Shown here in pieces: positions 44,805 to 54,677 of a stretch of DNA of 57,267 bases. The position numbers were made by a program, and so were the translations under genes. Positions within the stretch are counted from its first letter, which is position 1. Each line of letters begins with the position of its first letter. The notes under the pieces are model-generated. The model saw nothing but the letters and a program-made list of their open reading frames with translations. It was not told where the DNA came from and searched no databases. The stretch covers positions 1-57,267 of the forward strand of contig NZ_CAAFUZ010000042.1 of NCBI RefSeq assembly GCF_900766305.1, written 5' to 3'. Source of the DNA: an uncultured Gemella sp. (lineage in GTDB: Bacteria; Bacillota; Bacilli; Staphylococcales; Gemellaceae).

Positions 44805-46175
44805 TTATTCAAAAAACGAATTATACATTTTAGTTATTTTATCAAAGAAGTTTTTCTCTTCTTTTTCTTTATCTTTTTTCTCTTCTTCGTAATATACTTC
44901 TTCTTCCTCTTCTGTATGAGGCTCAGTAATTACGGGCGTTTCAACTTTTGAATTGCTTACTGAAATTTCTTCTACTGCAGAAACATTTTCAAATGTTGAA
45001 TTTGTATTTTTTACTGTTGGCACTTCATCAGTTACTTGATATCCGAATAATGACTCAATTTTATAACTACTAGTCAATGTTCCAACAACTACTGAAAGTT
45101 CTGGTGAATTAGCTCCAATAATTTTCGGAGATCCAATTCTAACATTCATTTTTCTTAGCATATCTTTAGCTAAGTCTAATACTCCTGGCATTAGTGTTGT
45201 TCCACCAGTAAGTACTACGTTCCCTTTTACTCTATTTATTCCAGCTTTTCTAAGTACATCAAATGAACGTAAGATTATTTCTTCTACTATTTCTTCAATA
45301 TAATCTGCAAGTTCTTTTTGAGTATATGGTTCTTCATCTGGCTCTAGATTATCTAATTCAATAATTACTTGTGGTGATGCTAAATCATAAAATGCATGTC
45401 CTTGCGTTACTTTTATTTCTTCAGCACGCTTTAATGGAACATTTAGTACATCTGAAATAGTACGAGTAATATCCTCACCAGCTAATTCAATTGATTGCGA
45501 TAATTGAAGAATACCATCTTCAAAATAACTTACTGTTGTTAGACCAGCACCAATATCAATTATTACCGAACCGTAATCCTTCTCTTCATCATTAAGTAAT
45601 AATTCACCTAATGCATGTGAAGTACAAAAAGTCTCATTACAATCTAAACGTAAATTTTCAATACTTTTATAAATTGTATGAAGATGAGTTTTAGAAGTTA
45701 AAACTCTATTCCCTGTCACTTCAAATGTATTATGAACAGTCATCCCTTTCGGTTTTCTAATATTTTCAATATCATCAAGGCGATAGTAATCTGGAATTAC
45801 TTGAACCACTTCTCTTTCACGTGGCAATGGTAGTATTTTTGCTTCTTCTATTACTTCTTCGATATCTCTACCATCAATATCGTGCTTTGTATCAAATTTA
45901 ATTTCCGCTACACTTTTTTTAATATGAGTGTGTATACTTGGAACTGCTACATATAATGATCTTATGTCTTTATTAGCTTCACTTTTTGCAATATCAATTG
46001 CTCTTTGAATATCTCTAGATGCTGACTCTACATCAATAATATTACCACGTTTAATAGATGTAGTCTTTACGATTCCGACTCCGAGTATATTCAATTTCTC
46101 ATATACTACATCTGCTATAATCACTTTTATACTAGATGATCCCAGATCTATTGAAGTATATAATTGTGAACTCAA
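44805..46175 (-). CDS. ftsA: Cell division protein FtsA
   Basis: This roughly 456-residue actin-like ATPase has phosphate-1 SIDLGSSSIKVIIADV, a 1C domain, phosphate-2 IIDIGAGLTTVSYF and the adenosine motif VLTGGTTLMPGV. A very acidic linker (EEEEEVYYEEEKKDKEKEEK) precedes a C-terminal amphipathic helix, NFFDKITKMYNSFFE, for membrane binding. It tethers FtsZ to the membrane. The start is most likely TTG at 46175, with GGAG at good spacing; a GTG at 46184 sits on the ribosome binding site. It is separated from divIB by a terminator and is cotranscribed with ftsZ. Confidence 0.95.
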   Translation of the reverse strand: MSSQLYTSIDLGSSSIKVIIADVVYEKLNILGVGIVKTTSIKRGNIIDVESASRDIQRAIDIAKSEANKDIRSLYVAVPSIHTHIKKSVAEIKFDTKHDIDGRDIEEVIEEAKILPLPREREVVQVIPDYYRLDDIENIRKPKGMTVHNTFEVTGNRVLTSKTHLHTIYKSIENLRLDCNETFCTSHALGELLLNDEEKDYGSVIIDIGAGLTTVSYFEDGILQLSQSIELAGEDITRTISDVLNVPLKRAEEIKVTQGHAFYDLASPQVIIELDNLEPDEEPYTQKELADYIEEIVEEIILRSFDVLRKAGINRVKGNVVLTGGTTLMPGVLDLAKDMLRKMNVRIGSPKIIGANSPELSVVVGTLTSSYKIESLFGYQVTDEVPTVKNTNSTFENVSAVEEISVSNSKVETPVITEPHTEEEEEVYYEEEKKDKEKEEKNFFDKITKMYNSFFE

Positions 46176-46254
46176 GTCAAACACTCCTTCCTTTTAAAAC
46201 TTTGTTATTATAATAAAATTGTAAATACACACATATTTTATTTACACATACTAA

Positions 46255-46263
46255 ATTATAACA
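46255..46263 (-). promoter_or_regulatory. Possible promoter of ftsA-ftsZ
   Basis: TGTTATAAT on the minus strand is an extended -10, about 80 bp above ftsA. No clear -35 was found. A promoter in 46185-46380 is expected because a terminator lies above it. Confidence 0.4.
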
Positions 46264-46380
46264 TAAAAATTAAAAAAAAAATATGCAAAACTCCAAAAAA
46301 AATTAAATTTTATTAAAATATTTTCAATTTGTAATATATAATATAACTTTTTTAATTTTATATAATTTTTGAATAAAAAA

Positions 46381-46409
46381 AGTATCCAAAATACAAAATT
46401 TTGGATACT
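46381..46409 (-). terminator. Terminator after divIB inside the dcw cluster
   Basis: AGTATCCAAAAT and ATTTTGGATACT form a 12-bp perfect stem with a 5-nt loop, flanked by A and T runs, 8 bp below the divIB stop. It splits the dcw cluster into mraZ-divIB and ftsA-ftsZ transcripts. Confidence 0.88.
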
Positions 46410-46416
46410 TTTTTTA

Positions 46417-47382
46417 CTATTCATTTTTGTTATTGTTTACTGATTGTTGTTTGGTATTTTTAATATTTTTAGTGGTTGTTGTTTTGGAATTTGTAGTAGA
46501 ATTTTCAGTTTTGTTATTTTTTTCTACTGCTTCTGTCTCTTCTGATTCTTCCTTGTTAGATTTGGATGATTTCTCATCTTTTAGCCCCTGACGCGCAAGC
46601 AATTGTTTAATACTATCATTTCTTCTTTTTTCTGTTTTTGGCGTTTCTAAATATGCACCATTTATCAGATTTAAAGTTGTATTATTTTTATCTTCAATAT
46701 ATTTTGATATTTCATCATAATAATTTAATTTATCAGAAAAGCTTGCTCTTAGCGCTTTTACTTTTTGACCATCCTTCATATATATAGTGACATTGTCACC
46801 CTCTTCATTTATAATTTCAGATATCTGAAGTCTAACTTCTTCTTTTAAATTATTTAAATTCTTATATATCTCATCTAACTTATCACTGTCATCTTTAAAA
46901 TTTTCTAGAATTGGCAAATTATAATTATTTCTTATTTTTCCAGAGTATGGCTTACCATTTTCCATAATTATCTCTATACTACCATCTTCTTTTTTATTTT
47001 GTGCAATAAAATTATATTCCTCAACTTTCACCTTAATGGTAGACGGTAATTTTGACTGCACAGAAACAGATTTAAATATTTCGAATCTCGATTGAATGTT
47101 TTTTTGAATTTCTTCATCTTTTATAGACCAAGTTCTTAGATTATTATTTATGTTACCCGCTTCCAGTATCTCTTCTTTAGTAATTTGATTATTACCTTCA
47201 ACATCTATTGTTTTTAGTTTTAAATAATTACTAAATAATAATGTAAATACTGCTATCACAATTAAAAATAAAGTTACTATGAATATTAATTCTCTTCTTT
47301 TTTTTCTTTTAATTTTTTCTAATGAGCTTCGTCTCTTCTCATTATTCATTTTTGTTAGTAACTTTTGATTCTTCTTGTTCAT
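46417..47382 (-). CDS. divIB: Cell division protein DivIB/FtsQ
   Basis: This 321-residue bitopic membrane protein has a basic cytoplasmic N-terminus (KKNQKLLTKMNNEKRR), one membrane segment (LIFIVTLFLIVIAVFTLLF), and an extracellular POTRA domain starting LKTIDVEGNNQITKEEIL. The beta domain has YYDEISKYIEDKNNTTLNLI. A low-complexity tail of Glu, Asn, Thr and Lys makes up the last 60 residues. It forms the DivIB-FtsL-DivIC complex that activates septal wall synthesis. It is last in the first dcw transcript, followed by a terminator. Confidence 0.92.
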   Translation of the reverse strand: MNKKNQKLLTKMNNEKRRSSLEKIKRKKRRELIFIVTLFLIVIAVFTLLFSNYLKLKTIDVEGNNQITKEEILEAGNINNNLRTWSIKDEEIQKNIQSRFEIFKSVSVQSKLPSTIKVKVEEYNFIAQNKKEDGSIEIIMENGKPYSGKIRNNYNLPILENFKDDSDKLDEIYKNLNNLKEEVRLQISEIINEEGDNVTIYMKDGQKVKALRASFSDKLNYYDEISKYIEDKNNTTLNLINGAYLETPKTEKRRNDSIKQLLARQGLKDEKSSKSNKEESEETEAVEKNNKTENSTTNSKTTTTKNIKNTKQQSVNNNKNE

Positions 47383-47387
47383 GGTTC

Positions 47388-48728
47388 TTAATCCTCTTGA
47401 CTAATCTTCTCAAACGTCGCTATAAATTCATCCCCACGATCTTCGAAACATCTATATTGATCCCATGATGCACATGCTGGCGATAGTAAAACTATATCTC
47501 CACTTTTTGCAAGTTTATTTGCAAAAACTGTTGCATCATCTACTTTTTTCGCCTTATGACATTCTACTCCATTAGCAGATGCCAGATCAAATAGTATCTC
47601 TTTACTTTCACCAACAACAACCATTGCTTTAATTCTTGGGAAGAATGGAACTAATTCTTTGAAGTCAATTCCTCTATCTTTCCCACCACACACTAGTATT
47701 ATATTATTTTCAAATCCAGAAAGTGCAGTGGTAGTAGCTACTGGATTAGTAGCTTTTGAGTCATTATAAAACTTCACTCCATTATGTTCTCCAACAAATT
47801 GTAATCTATGTTTTACTCCACTAAAACTATAAAGTACCTTACGAATTGTATCAATCGGTGCGCCTTTTATATAAGATATTAATGCTGCATTTATTGCATT
47901 TTCTACATTATGCATACCTGGAAGTGACATTTTTGTTATATCGAATAATTCTATGTCTTTATAGACTACCATATTGTTTTTTACATACACATCTGCTTCT
48001 GAATTTTCTTTCGTATCGTAAAGAATTACTTGTGAATTTATTTCATTTAATTCATACTTTTCAACTTCTTTGATATTTAAAACTAGTATATCCTCTTTTG
48101 TTTGGTTTTTGTAAATGTTTCTTTTAGCATTTCTATAATTTTCTACACTTCCATGATAATCTAAGTGTCCAATCCCTAGGTTTGTTATAGCTGCTACAGA
48201 CGGTCTAAAGTATTTAGTTCCTTGTAATTGGAATGACGATACTTCAGTTACTATTAAAGCATTAGGATGATTGTATGCAACTTCAATTGATGGATAACCG
48301 ATATTCCCGGCTAAAAAGACATCTTTATTAGCTGCTTTTAGTATATCAAACGTCATTTGTGTAGTTGTAGTTTTTCCATTAGTACCCGTAATTGCTACCA
48401 TATCAATATTAAATAATGTATTAGCTAATTCTATTTCAGTTATAATATCAATATTTTTTTCAAATGCTCTTTGTAAAAACTCAATTTCATATTTTATCCC
48501 TGGATTTTTAACAATTAAGTCTATACTATCTAATAGTTCTAATGGGTGACCACCATCAACAATCTTAACACCTAAGTTTTTTAATTCAATAGCTTTTTCA
48601 TCACTACTTAAATCATCAAATGCATTTAATATTACATCGTAACCTAGTTTATTTAAGATTTTTGCTGTTGAATAACCGCTTCTAGCAAATCCTAATACTA
48701 ATATTCTTTTATCTTCTAAATTTATCAT
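47388..48728 (-). CDS. murD: UDP-MurNAc-L-Ala-D-Glu ligase MurD
   Basis: This 446-residue Mur ligase adds D-Glu to UDP-MurNAc-L-Ala in the cytoplasm. An N-terminal Rossmann domain (ILVLGFARSGYSTAKIL) is followed by the ATP loop AITGTNGKTTTTQM, TEVSSFQLQGTKYF, NLGIGHLDYHGS, and the C-terminal ligase domain with YNDSKATNP and LLSPACASWDQYRCFEDRGD. AGGAG precedes the ATG. It lies 1 bp below mraY. Confidence 0.97.
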   Translation of the reverse strand: MINLEDKRILVLGFARSGYSTAKILNKLGYDVILNAFDDLSSDEKAIELKNLGVKIVDGGHPLELLDSIDLIVKNPGIKYEIEFLQRAFEKNIDIITEIELANTLFNIDMVAITGTNGKTTTTQMTFDILKAANKDVFLAGNIGYPSIEVAYNHPNALIVTEVSSFQLQGTKYFRPSVAAITNLGIGHLDYHGSVENYRNAKRNIYKNQTKEDILVLNIKEVEKYELNEINSQVILYDTKENSEADVYVKNNMVVYKDIELFDITKMSLPGMHNVENAINAALISYIKGAPIDTIRKVLYSFSGVKHRLQFVGEHNGVKFYNDSKATNPVATTTALSGFENNIILVCGGKDRGIDFKELVPFFPRIKAMVVVGESKEILFDLASANGVECHKAKKVDDATVFANKLAKSGDIVLLSPACASWDQYRCFEDRGDEFIATFEKISQED

Positions 48729-48729
48729 T

Positions 48730-49713
48730 TTATATTACTCCTACAAAATACCCTATAGCTGAAGAAATAACGGCTATAACAACAAAAATGTATACTGTTT
48801 TCACTTCACCATAACCTGATAATTCAAAATGGTGATGTAATGGTGACATTTTAAAAATTCTTTTACCAGTTTTCTTGAAGTACGCTACTTGAATAATCAC
48901 TGATAGTGTTTCTAATATATATACTAAACCAATAAATAAAAATGCTACTTCTTTATGTAAGATTACTGAAATTGCTGCTAAGATTCCACCTAGAGCTAAT
49001 GATCCAGTATCTCCCATAAATATTTTCGCTGGATTTCTATTAAATAATAAAAATCCTACAAGTGCTCCTACTATTGTTAAACAAAATACTAATACAGGGA
49101 AGTTATTTTCTTTATATGCTAATAAAGCAAGTGTACTAGTTGTAATAATTGTTACGCTAGTAGCTAATCCATCTAATCCATCTGTTAAATTTACTGCATT
49201 AGAAAAACCAGTTTGCCAAAATACTAAGAAAATTATATAGAAATATGAAATATTTAAATTATAATCAAATACTGGAATATGTATATAATTAACATCTTTG
49301 TATATGAAAGTTACTAATATATAAAATATTACAGAAAATAGTATTTGTAACATTAATTTTTTTCTAGGTGCTAATCCATCATTTTTCTTTTTCACTACGA
49401 TTAACATATCATCTATATATCCTATTATAGAGAAAGATATAGTAGTATAAATGAACAGTATATAGTATTGTATATTCGAACTATCTAAAAACATAGCAAC
49501 TATAAGTGAAATAACTATCGCAATTATAAAAGAAATACCTCCCATAGTAGGTGTTCCTTTTTTATGCATATGACTTTGTGGCCCTTCTTCTCTGATTGCT
49601 TGGCCAAACTTTAGTACATGTAAATATTTTATTAATCTAGGTAGCATTAGTACAGTTAGTAAAAATGCTACCCCTAATAACGATATAGCCACCGTTATAT
49701 TTGAATTACTCAT
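48730..49713 (-). CDS. mraY: Phospho-MurNAc-pentapeptide transferase MraY
   Basis: This 327-residue membrane enzyme has about ten hydrophobic segments. It carries HKKGTPTMGGISFI, the DD motif GYIDDMLIVVKKKNDGL, NAVNLTDGLDGLA and FMGDTGSLALGG, and ends with the Mg/His motif SPLHHHFELSG. It makes lipid I from UDP-MurNAc-pentapeptide and undecaprenyl phosphate. TTAGGAG precedes the ATG, and the gene lies 9 bp below the penicillin-binding protein gene. Confidence 0.97.
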   Translation of the reverse strand: MSNSNITVAISLLGVAFLLTVLMLPRLIKYLHVLKFGQAIREEGPQSHMHKKGTPTMGGISFIIAIVISLIVAMFLDSSNIQYYILFIYTTISFSIIGYIDDMLIVVKKKNDGLAPRKKLMLQILFSVIFYILVTFIYKDVNYIHIPVFDYNLNISYFYIIFLVFWQTGFSNAVNLTDGLDGLATSVTIITTSTLALLAYKENNFPVLVFCLTIVGALVGFLLFNRNPAKIFMGDTGSLALGGILAAISVILHKEVAFLFIGLVYILETLSVIIQVAYFKKTGKRIFKMSPLHHHFELSGYGEVKTVYIFVVIAVISSAIGYFVGVI

Positions 49714-49722
49714 TTCGTTCTC

Positions 49723-51921
49723 CTAACCAAATTTTATTTTTATCTTTTCCCCTTTTTTCACAAATCTTTGTGCTGGAATAGATTGTTGTTTAGCAAATCC
49801 ATTCCCTTCGGTTTCAATATCTAATCCAGATAATTTAGCGTAGTTAAGTACGTCTACTTTTGACCATCCTGTAAAGTTAGGTGTAATAATATTTTCATCA
49901 GAGACTAATAAAAATACTCTCTCTCCTTGTTTTATTACATTCCCTGCTGAAGGATATTGGCCAATCACATTAGTTCCACTTCCAATTGTTATTATATTTT
50001 TAGTTTTTTGTTGTAAATTAACAATTGTAGTTTCAACATTCTCACCTACAAGATTATCCATTTGATAACTTTGAATTATGTTGTTATCATTTGATTTCTT
50101 AACATTTAAATAGTTAAGAGTATTTTCCATTATAGGTTTAAAGATTTCAGAGGCAGCATTAGCACTACTTGCTCCTAATTCTTTCGAAGGTAATTTCATA
50201 CCAACATATAGAATAACTTGTGGATCTTCACTAGGTGCATATCCTATAAATGAGTGCAGTACTTTATATGGGCTCTTATAATATGTTCCTGTTTTCGGAT
50301 CTACTACCTCTGCTGTACCAGTTTTACCAGATGTACTATAATTTTCTACAGCATATCTTTTACCACCCTGCGCCCAAGTTCCATTTACAACACCATATAA
50401 TTCTTCTTTCATTATATCAGCTGTATGTTTTGAAATTGGATTTCCAACAACAGTTCTTTTCCCAATATTAACATCTTTGTCAATCGTTTTATCGTGAATT
50501 CTTTGTAAGAAATATGGTGATAACATCTGTCCATCATTTAAAATTGCTGTTTCCGCTTGAACCATTTGCATTGCAGTCACCGTACTACCTTGACCAAATA
50601 CTGTTGTTGAAGCTGAAACTTTATTATTAAATACTAGATCTCCCGTTGCTTCATTACTATATAATGAATTCGTGCTCTTTCCAAATCCAAAGTTTTCTAA
50701 ACCTGCTTTTAATTTTTCAGTTCCTAATTCATTTAATAAAGTTAACATTAAAGTATTTGAAGATTGTTGGAAACCATGACGTTGAGTAATTGTACCCCAA
50801 CCAATTTTATTCCAGTCGAAAATTGTAGCATCTTCTACTTGATATGATCCCGATCTATAATAACTATCTGGTTTATATATGTTATTTTCTGCCATGATTG
50901 ACATTGTGAATGTTTTTAAAGTTGAACCCGGTTCATAAGCCGAGTTATAGAAAATATTTGACCAAGCACTTGCAAGATTTTCTTGAGTGTTAGGGTTAAA
51001 TGCTGGTGTTTGTCCTAATCCTAATATTTCTCCTGTCTTAGGACTGACCGCGATTGCAAACGCACTTTCTGGTTCATACTTATCTTGAATATCTTTTAAA
51101 GTATTATCAATAAAACCTTGAATATTTTTATCAATTGTTAAATATATATCCGCCCCATCAACTGGATTGATTTCAACTTTAGGTATATTAGAAACAACTT
51201 TTCCCCATGCATCTTTCGCATAAGTAATATGTCCTTCTTTTCCTCTTAAATAATAATCAAAGGTTTTCTCAACTCCTAAGCGTCCTGTTATTAAATCACT
51301 ATCAGGTGAATTTTGTGCAAATCCTAAAAAGTTACCAAGCATACTTCCGTTTGGATAATATCTTTTTGTTGTTGCTATAAATTCAATTCCTGGTAGTTTT
51401 AACTCTTCTATTTTTTTCTTATCTTCTACGCTTATATCTTTACCTGCAGTTCCAAATTCTACCTGATATACTCCTTGTTTACCAAGTATATTTTTTATCT
51501 TACTTTTATCTAATTTTATAAACTTAGATAACTCCTCTGCAGTTTTGTCAATATCTACAACATGTCGTGGATTAGTTTCATCTTCTGTAGCTTTATCTGA
51601 TACTACTGCTACTAATTTATAGGATTCTATATTATCAGCTAGTATATTACCATTTCTATCGTAGATTTTCCCACGATTAGGTTGTAAACTACTATCAATT
51701 TTATATTTTTTATCTGCTAATTCTGAAAGATTATGTCCCCTTACTGTTCCAATTAGCATCATTTGTCCTATATTTAATATTAATATCCATACAAAGAAAA
51801 AAACAAAAATTAGAAAAAATACAATTTTTGTTCTTTCTCGAGAGATATAATCTTTTCTTTCTAAACTTCTTCTATCTTCCAAAAACTTTAAAGTTAATAT
51901 TTTCTTAAAAAGTTTTATCAA
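49723..51921 (-). CDS. pbp1: Class B penicillin-binding protein (PBP1/FtsI-type) with PASTA domains
   Basis: This 732-residue bitopic septal transpeptidase has one N-terminal membrane segment (FFLIFVFFFVWILILNIG) and a dimerisation domain. The transpeptidase domain has SxxK at S333 (EPGSTLKTF), SxN (QQSSNTLML) and KTG (TSGKTGTAEV). Two C-terminal PASTA domains end the protein, as in S. aureus PBP1. It cross-links septal peptidoglycan together with an FtsW partner not in the window. The start is TTG at 51921, directly after the ftsL stop (TAATTG), so it is coupled to ftsL. Confidence 0.94.
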   Translation of the reverse strand: MIKLFKKILTLKFLEDRRSLERKDYISRERTKIVFFLIFVFFFVWILILNIGQMMLIGTVRGHNLSELADKKYKIDSSLQPNRGKIYDRNGNILADNIESYKLVAVVSDKATEDETNPRHVVDIDKTAEELSKFIKLDKSKIKNILGKQGVYQVEFGTAGKDISVEDKKKIEELKLPGIEFIATTKRYYPNGSMLGNFLGFAQNSPDSDLITGRLGVEKTFDYYLRGKEGHITYAKDAWGKVVSNIPKVEINPVDGADIYLTIDKNIQGFIDNTLKDIQDKYEPESAFAIAVSPKTGEILGLGQTPAFNPNTQENLASAWSNIFYNSAYEPGSTLKTFTMSIMAENNIYKPDSYYRSGSYQVEDATIFDWNKIGWGTITQRHGFQQSSNTLMLTLLNELGTEKLKAGLENFGFGKSTNSLYSNEATGDLVFNNKVSASTTVFGQGSTVTAMQMVQAETAILNDGQMLSPYFLQRIHDKTIDKDVNIGKRTVVGNPISKHTADIMKEELYGVVNGTWAQGGKRYAVENYSTSGKTGTAEVVDPKTGTYYKSPYKVLHSFIGYAPSEDPQVILYVGMKLPSKELGASSANAASEIFKPIMENTLNYLNVKKSNDNNIIQSYQMDNLVGENVETTIVNLQQKTKNIITIGSGTNVIGQYPSAGNVIKQGERVFLLVSDENIITPNFTGWSKVDVLNYAKLSGLDIETEGNGFAKQQSIPAQRFVKKGEKIKIKFG

Positions 51922-52248
51922 TTATCTCACTACCTTTATACTATCTTTTTGAGTTTTCATCCCTACCGTCTCAGCAATTTTTTTAACTCTTTCGTAAGAT
52001 GATAGATTGTTTATCATAACTTTTTGTTCATTATTATTTTTTTGTTTTTCTGATATTACAATATCATTTTTTTGTTGAGCACTTCGTAGTGAATAAATCT
52101 CTCCTTTATAGTTTAACATAACTACGTTAGCAAGTAAAATAACACCTACAAAAACTCCATATGCAGTTTTCTCTAGAAAATTAAATTTTACTTTTTCTTG
52201 TACTTTTCTAACTCCATATTCACGACTATATACCTTTAGTGTAGCCAT
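51922..52248 (-). CDS. ftsL: Cell division protein FtsL
   Basis: This 108-residue bitopic protein has a basic cytoplasmic N-terminus, one membrane segment (AYGVFVGVILLANVVMLNY) and an extracellular heptad helix (LRSAQQKNDIVISEKQKNN) for coiled-coil pairing with DivIC. A C-terminal YERVKKIAETVGM motif is typical of FtsL. Identification rests on this and on its position between rsmH and pbp1. GGAGGAAAG precedes the ATG. Confidence 0.88.
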   Translation of the reverse strand: MATLKVYSREYGVRKVQEKVKFNFLEKTAYGVFVGVILLANVVMLNYKGEIYSLRSAQQKNDIVISEKQKNNNEQKVMINNLSSYERVKKIAETVGMKTQKDSIKVVR

Positions 52249-52263
52249 TTTCTTTCCTCCCCT

Positions 52264-53199
52264 CTACTTCGTCTGAACTTCTGCAACTCTTAATTTTGCA
52301 CTTCTTGATCTATTATTTTCTTCTAATTCAATATCACTAGGATATATAGGTTTTCTTGTTATTACTTTTAATTTAGATAAACTCTCTTCTGGCATAATAG
52401 GAAGATTTTTCGGAATATCTTTAGATTTAGAATAAGCATTGAATATCTGTTTGCAAATTCTATCTTCTAGAGAATGGAATGTAATTACAGATATTCTTCC
52501 ACCTACACTAACGATATCTATTGCTTGTTCTAACGAATCTTCGAATACTGATAATTCATTATTTACAGCAATACGAATTGCTTGGAATACTCTTTTTGCT
52601 GGATGCCCACCAGTTCTTCTTTTAGCAGCAGGGATAGATTCTTTTATAATTTCTACTAATTCAAAAGTAGTTTCTATAGGTTTTTGCTCACGTTTTTTTT
52701 CAATATTTCTCGCAATTTGTTTTGAGAAATTTTCTTCTCCATAGCGATAAAATATTTTTACTAAATCATGATAACTATATTCATTAACGACTTCATATGC
52801 ACTAATTTTTGCATCAGTATCCATACGCATATCCAGTCTTGTGTCATAGTTATAACTAAAACCTCTTTCAGGTGTGTCTAATTGTGGTGAAGAAACTCCT
52901 AAATCATAAAGAACTCCGTCCACTTCATGCACACCATGTTCTGCTAATTTTTCTTTTAAATTAACAAAATTAGATTTAATAAAGACAACTTTATCACTGT
53001 ATTCAGCTAACTTTTCTTTGGCATTCTCTAATGCAACATTGTCTTGATCAAATGCATATAGTTTACCATTTTTTAATCTCTTTAAAATTTCTAAACTATG
53101 TCCTGCTCCACCAAGAGTACAATCTACATATATACCATCTTCTTTTATATCTAAGCCTTCTACAGCTTCATTTAATAATACACTATAATGTTTAAACAT
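52264..53199 (-). CDS. rsmH: 16S rRNA (cytosine1402-N4)-methyltransferase RsmH
   Basis: This roughly 311-residue methyltransferase has the family N-terminus [15 protein letters not shown], the SAM motif [35 protein letters not shown], and the closing [16 protein letters not shown] and [13 protein letters not shown]. It methylates C1402 of 16S rRNA. I prefer the ATG at 53199 (MFKHYSVLL) to the one at 53205, because AGGATGG is then at normal spacing. It lies directly below mraZ. Confidence 0.96.
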   Translation of the reverse strand: MFKHYSVLLNEAVEGLDIKEDGIYVDCTLGGAGHSLEILKRLKNGKLYAFDQDNVALENAKEKLAEYSDKVVFIKSNFVNLKEKLAEHGVHEVDGVLYDLGVSSPQLDTPERGFSYNYDTRLDMRMDTDAKISAYEVVNEYSYHDLVKIFYRYGEENFSKQIARNIEKKREQKPIETTFELVEIIKESIPAAKRRTGGHPAKRVFQAIRIAVNNELSVFEDSLEQAIDIVSVGGRISVITFHSLEDRICKQIFNAYSKSKDIPKNLPIMPEESLSKLKVITRKPIYPSDIELEENNRSRSAKLRVAEVQTK

Positions 53200-53210
53200 T
53201 CTCATCCATC

Positions 53211-53642
53211 CTAAAAATCAAAATCTTCTAATTCTTCTGCTATTTCTTCAACGCTAGCTTCACTTTCTTCAAGTAAGTCTTCCCAGCGTGTTTTATCCCA
53301 TATTTCTATCCTATTTGATAAACCATTTACAACACACTCTTTATCTAAAAAAGCATGCTCTATAAGAGCGTTTGGAATATTAATTCTTCCTTGTTTATCT
53401 ATTTCAACTTCAGTGGCTCCAGAAAAGAAGAAACGTTGGAAAGTACGAGCATTTTTCTTAGTAATAGGTAGTGATTTTATCTTACTTTCCACCTTTTGCC
53501 ACTCTTGTAGTGAATAGCCAAATAAACAAGAGTCTAGACCTCTTGTAATAATAAATTTTTCACCTAATTCATCTCTGAACTTTATTGGAATACTAAGCCT
53601 TCCTTTGGCATCCATTTTATTATTGTATTGACCAATAAACAC
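53211..53642 (-). CDS. mraZ: Transcriptional regulator MraZ
   Basis: This 143-residue protein has two AbrB-like SpoVT/MraZ folds: the first with [19 protein letters not shown] and the second with [20 protein letters not shown], each carrying the DxKGR motif. MraZ forms rings that bind repeats upstream of its own gene and control the dcw operon. Three matching repeats lie above it at 53673-53696, so autoregulation is likely. The start follows AAGGTGGTGAG. Confidence 0.96.
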   Translation of the reverse strand: MFIGQYNNKMDAKGRLSIPIKFRDELGEKFIITRGLDSCLFGYSLQEWQKVESKIKSLPITKKNARTFQRFFFSGATEVEIDKQGRINIPNALIEHAFLDKECVVNGLSNRIEIWDKTRWEDLLEESEASVEEIAEELEDFDF

Positions 53643-53661
53643 TACTTCTCACCACCTTACT

Positions 53662-53696
53662 TTTATAATTTACCACATTTCCCCACTTTTTTCCAC
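53662..53696 (-). promoter_or_regulatory. MraZ operator (three GTGG repeats) and mraZ -10
   Basis: On the minus strand GTGG occurs at 53693-53696, 53683-53686 and 53673-53676, with exactly 10-bp spacing and A-rich spacers. This matches the MraZ-binding box known from other bacteria. A TATAAA (53662-53667) just downstream is a likely -10, so the boxes cover the -35 region. Confidence 0.75.
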
Positions 53697-53743
53697 TAAT
53701 TTCTAAAAAAAAATGAATTTTTTTGAATTTTTTACCATAAAAA

Positions 53744-53794
53744 AAAAGACTATGCATTTATAAAGTAAAAACTTTATAAATGCATAGTCTTTTT
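53744..53794 (-). terminator. Terminator of the dnaB-dnaI operon
   Basis: A 23-bp perfect stem (AAAAGACTATGCATTTATAA.. with its complement) around an AAAA loop overlaps the dnaI stop. Flanking A and T runs make it work in both directions. Confidence 0.9.
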
Positions 53795-54677
53795 AATTAT
53801 AATATTCTCTTTCATTCTCACCATCTAAGAAGTGAGAAGCACTTAAAGAATGTATTCTTTCTACTATTCTTAAAGCCTTTGTTCTATCTACTGTTGTTTT
53901 CCCATTAGATAACAGTTCTGCTAAATCGTCAATACTTAAGTTAGATGAGAAAAATGTTGGTAATTTTTCTGCTTCTCTATGATTAATAATTGGGCCAAGC
54001 ACCTCATCACGAATAAATTCTGTGATATTCTCAGCTCCAATATCATCAATTATAAGAATTTCTTCATCTCTAATAAGATCAATATATAAATCATAACTGC
54101 TATTACTAATCTTTGATTTTATTTTTCTAATAAATTCAGGATAGTATAAAATTGCTGGTTCTTTACCATTCTGTTTGAAATAATTGTAAATACATCCCAT
54201 CAAATATGTCTTTCCAGTACCAGTAGGTCCATACACATAGACACCTCTTGTACTTTTCTTATTAAGAATACTCATACAATTGTTGATAATTTCTATTGCT
54301 AATTTAGCTTTCTTACTATTTTTTGATAAGTTATCAAAAGTATATGTTAATACTCTCTTTGGAATAAATTCCGTCTTGATTCTATTCGATGTTTTTTGAT
54401 TTTCAACTCTTTGTTTATATTCATCAGTCTCTTGATAAACTATATTAACTTCTTTATCATTACAAACTAATTTTGGCCTATGTTCAATATTTAATAATTT
54501 ATCTTTTGAGATATAAAATTGATAAAATTTTTCAAGGTTTACTTCTATATCACTATTAGAAAAATTATTATCTCGAATAAACTTAACTATTTCAGCATCA
54601 CTAAGTACTTTTTCAGATATAAACTTCTTAAATGAAGTTTCTGTATTACTTGATACTATGTTGGACAATTTTCTCAT
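53793..54677 (-). CDS. dnaI: Primosomal helicase loader DnaI
   Basis: This 294-residue protein has an N-terminal zinc/helicase-binding-type domain, although only one cysteine (in LVCNDKE) is visible here. The AAA+ domain has Walker A VYGPTGTGKTYLMGCI, Walker B ILIIDDIGAENITE and sensor SNLSIDDL. It loads the replicative helicase at the origin together with DnaB and DnaD. Its ATG overlaps the dnaB stop by 1 bp. It lies last in its operon, next to a strong terminator. Confidence 0.93.
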   Translation of the reverse strand: MRKLSNIVSSNTETSFKKFISEKVLSDAEIVKFIRDNNFSNSDIEVNLEKFYQFYISKDKLLNIEHRPKLVCNDKEVNIVYQETDEYKQRVENQKTSNRIKTEFIPKRVLTYTFDNLSKNSKKAKLAIEIINNCMSILNKKSTRGVYVYGPTGTGKTYLMGCIYNYFKQNGKEPAILYYPEFIRKIKSKISNSSYDLYIDLIRDEEILIIDDIGAENITEFIRDEVLGPIINHREAEKLPTFFSSNLSIDDLAELLSNGKTTVDRTKALRIVERIHSLSASHFLDGENEREYYN

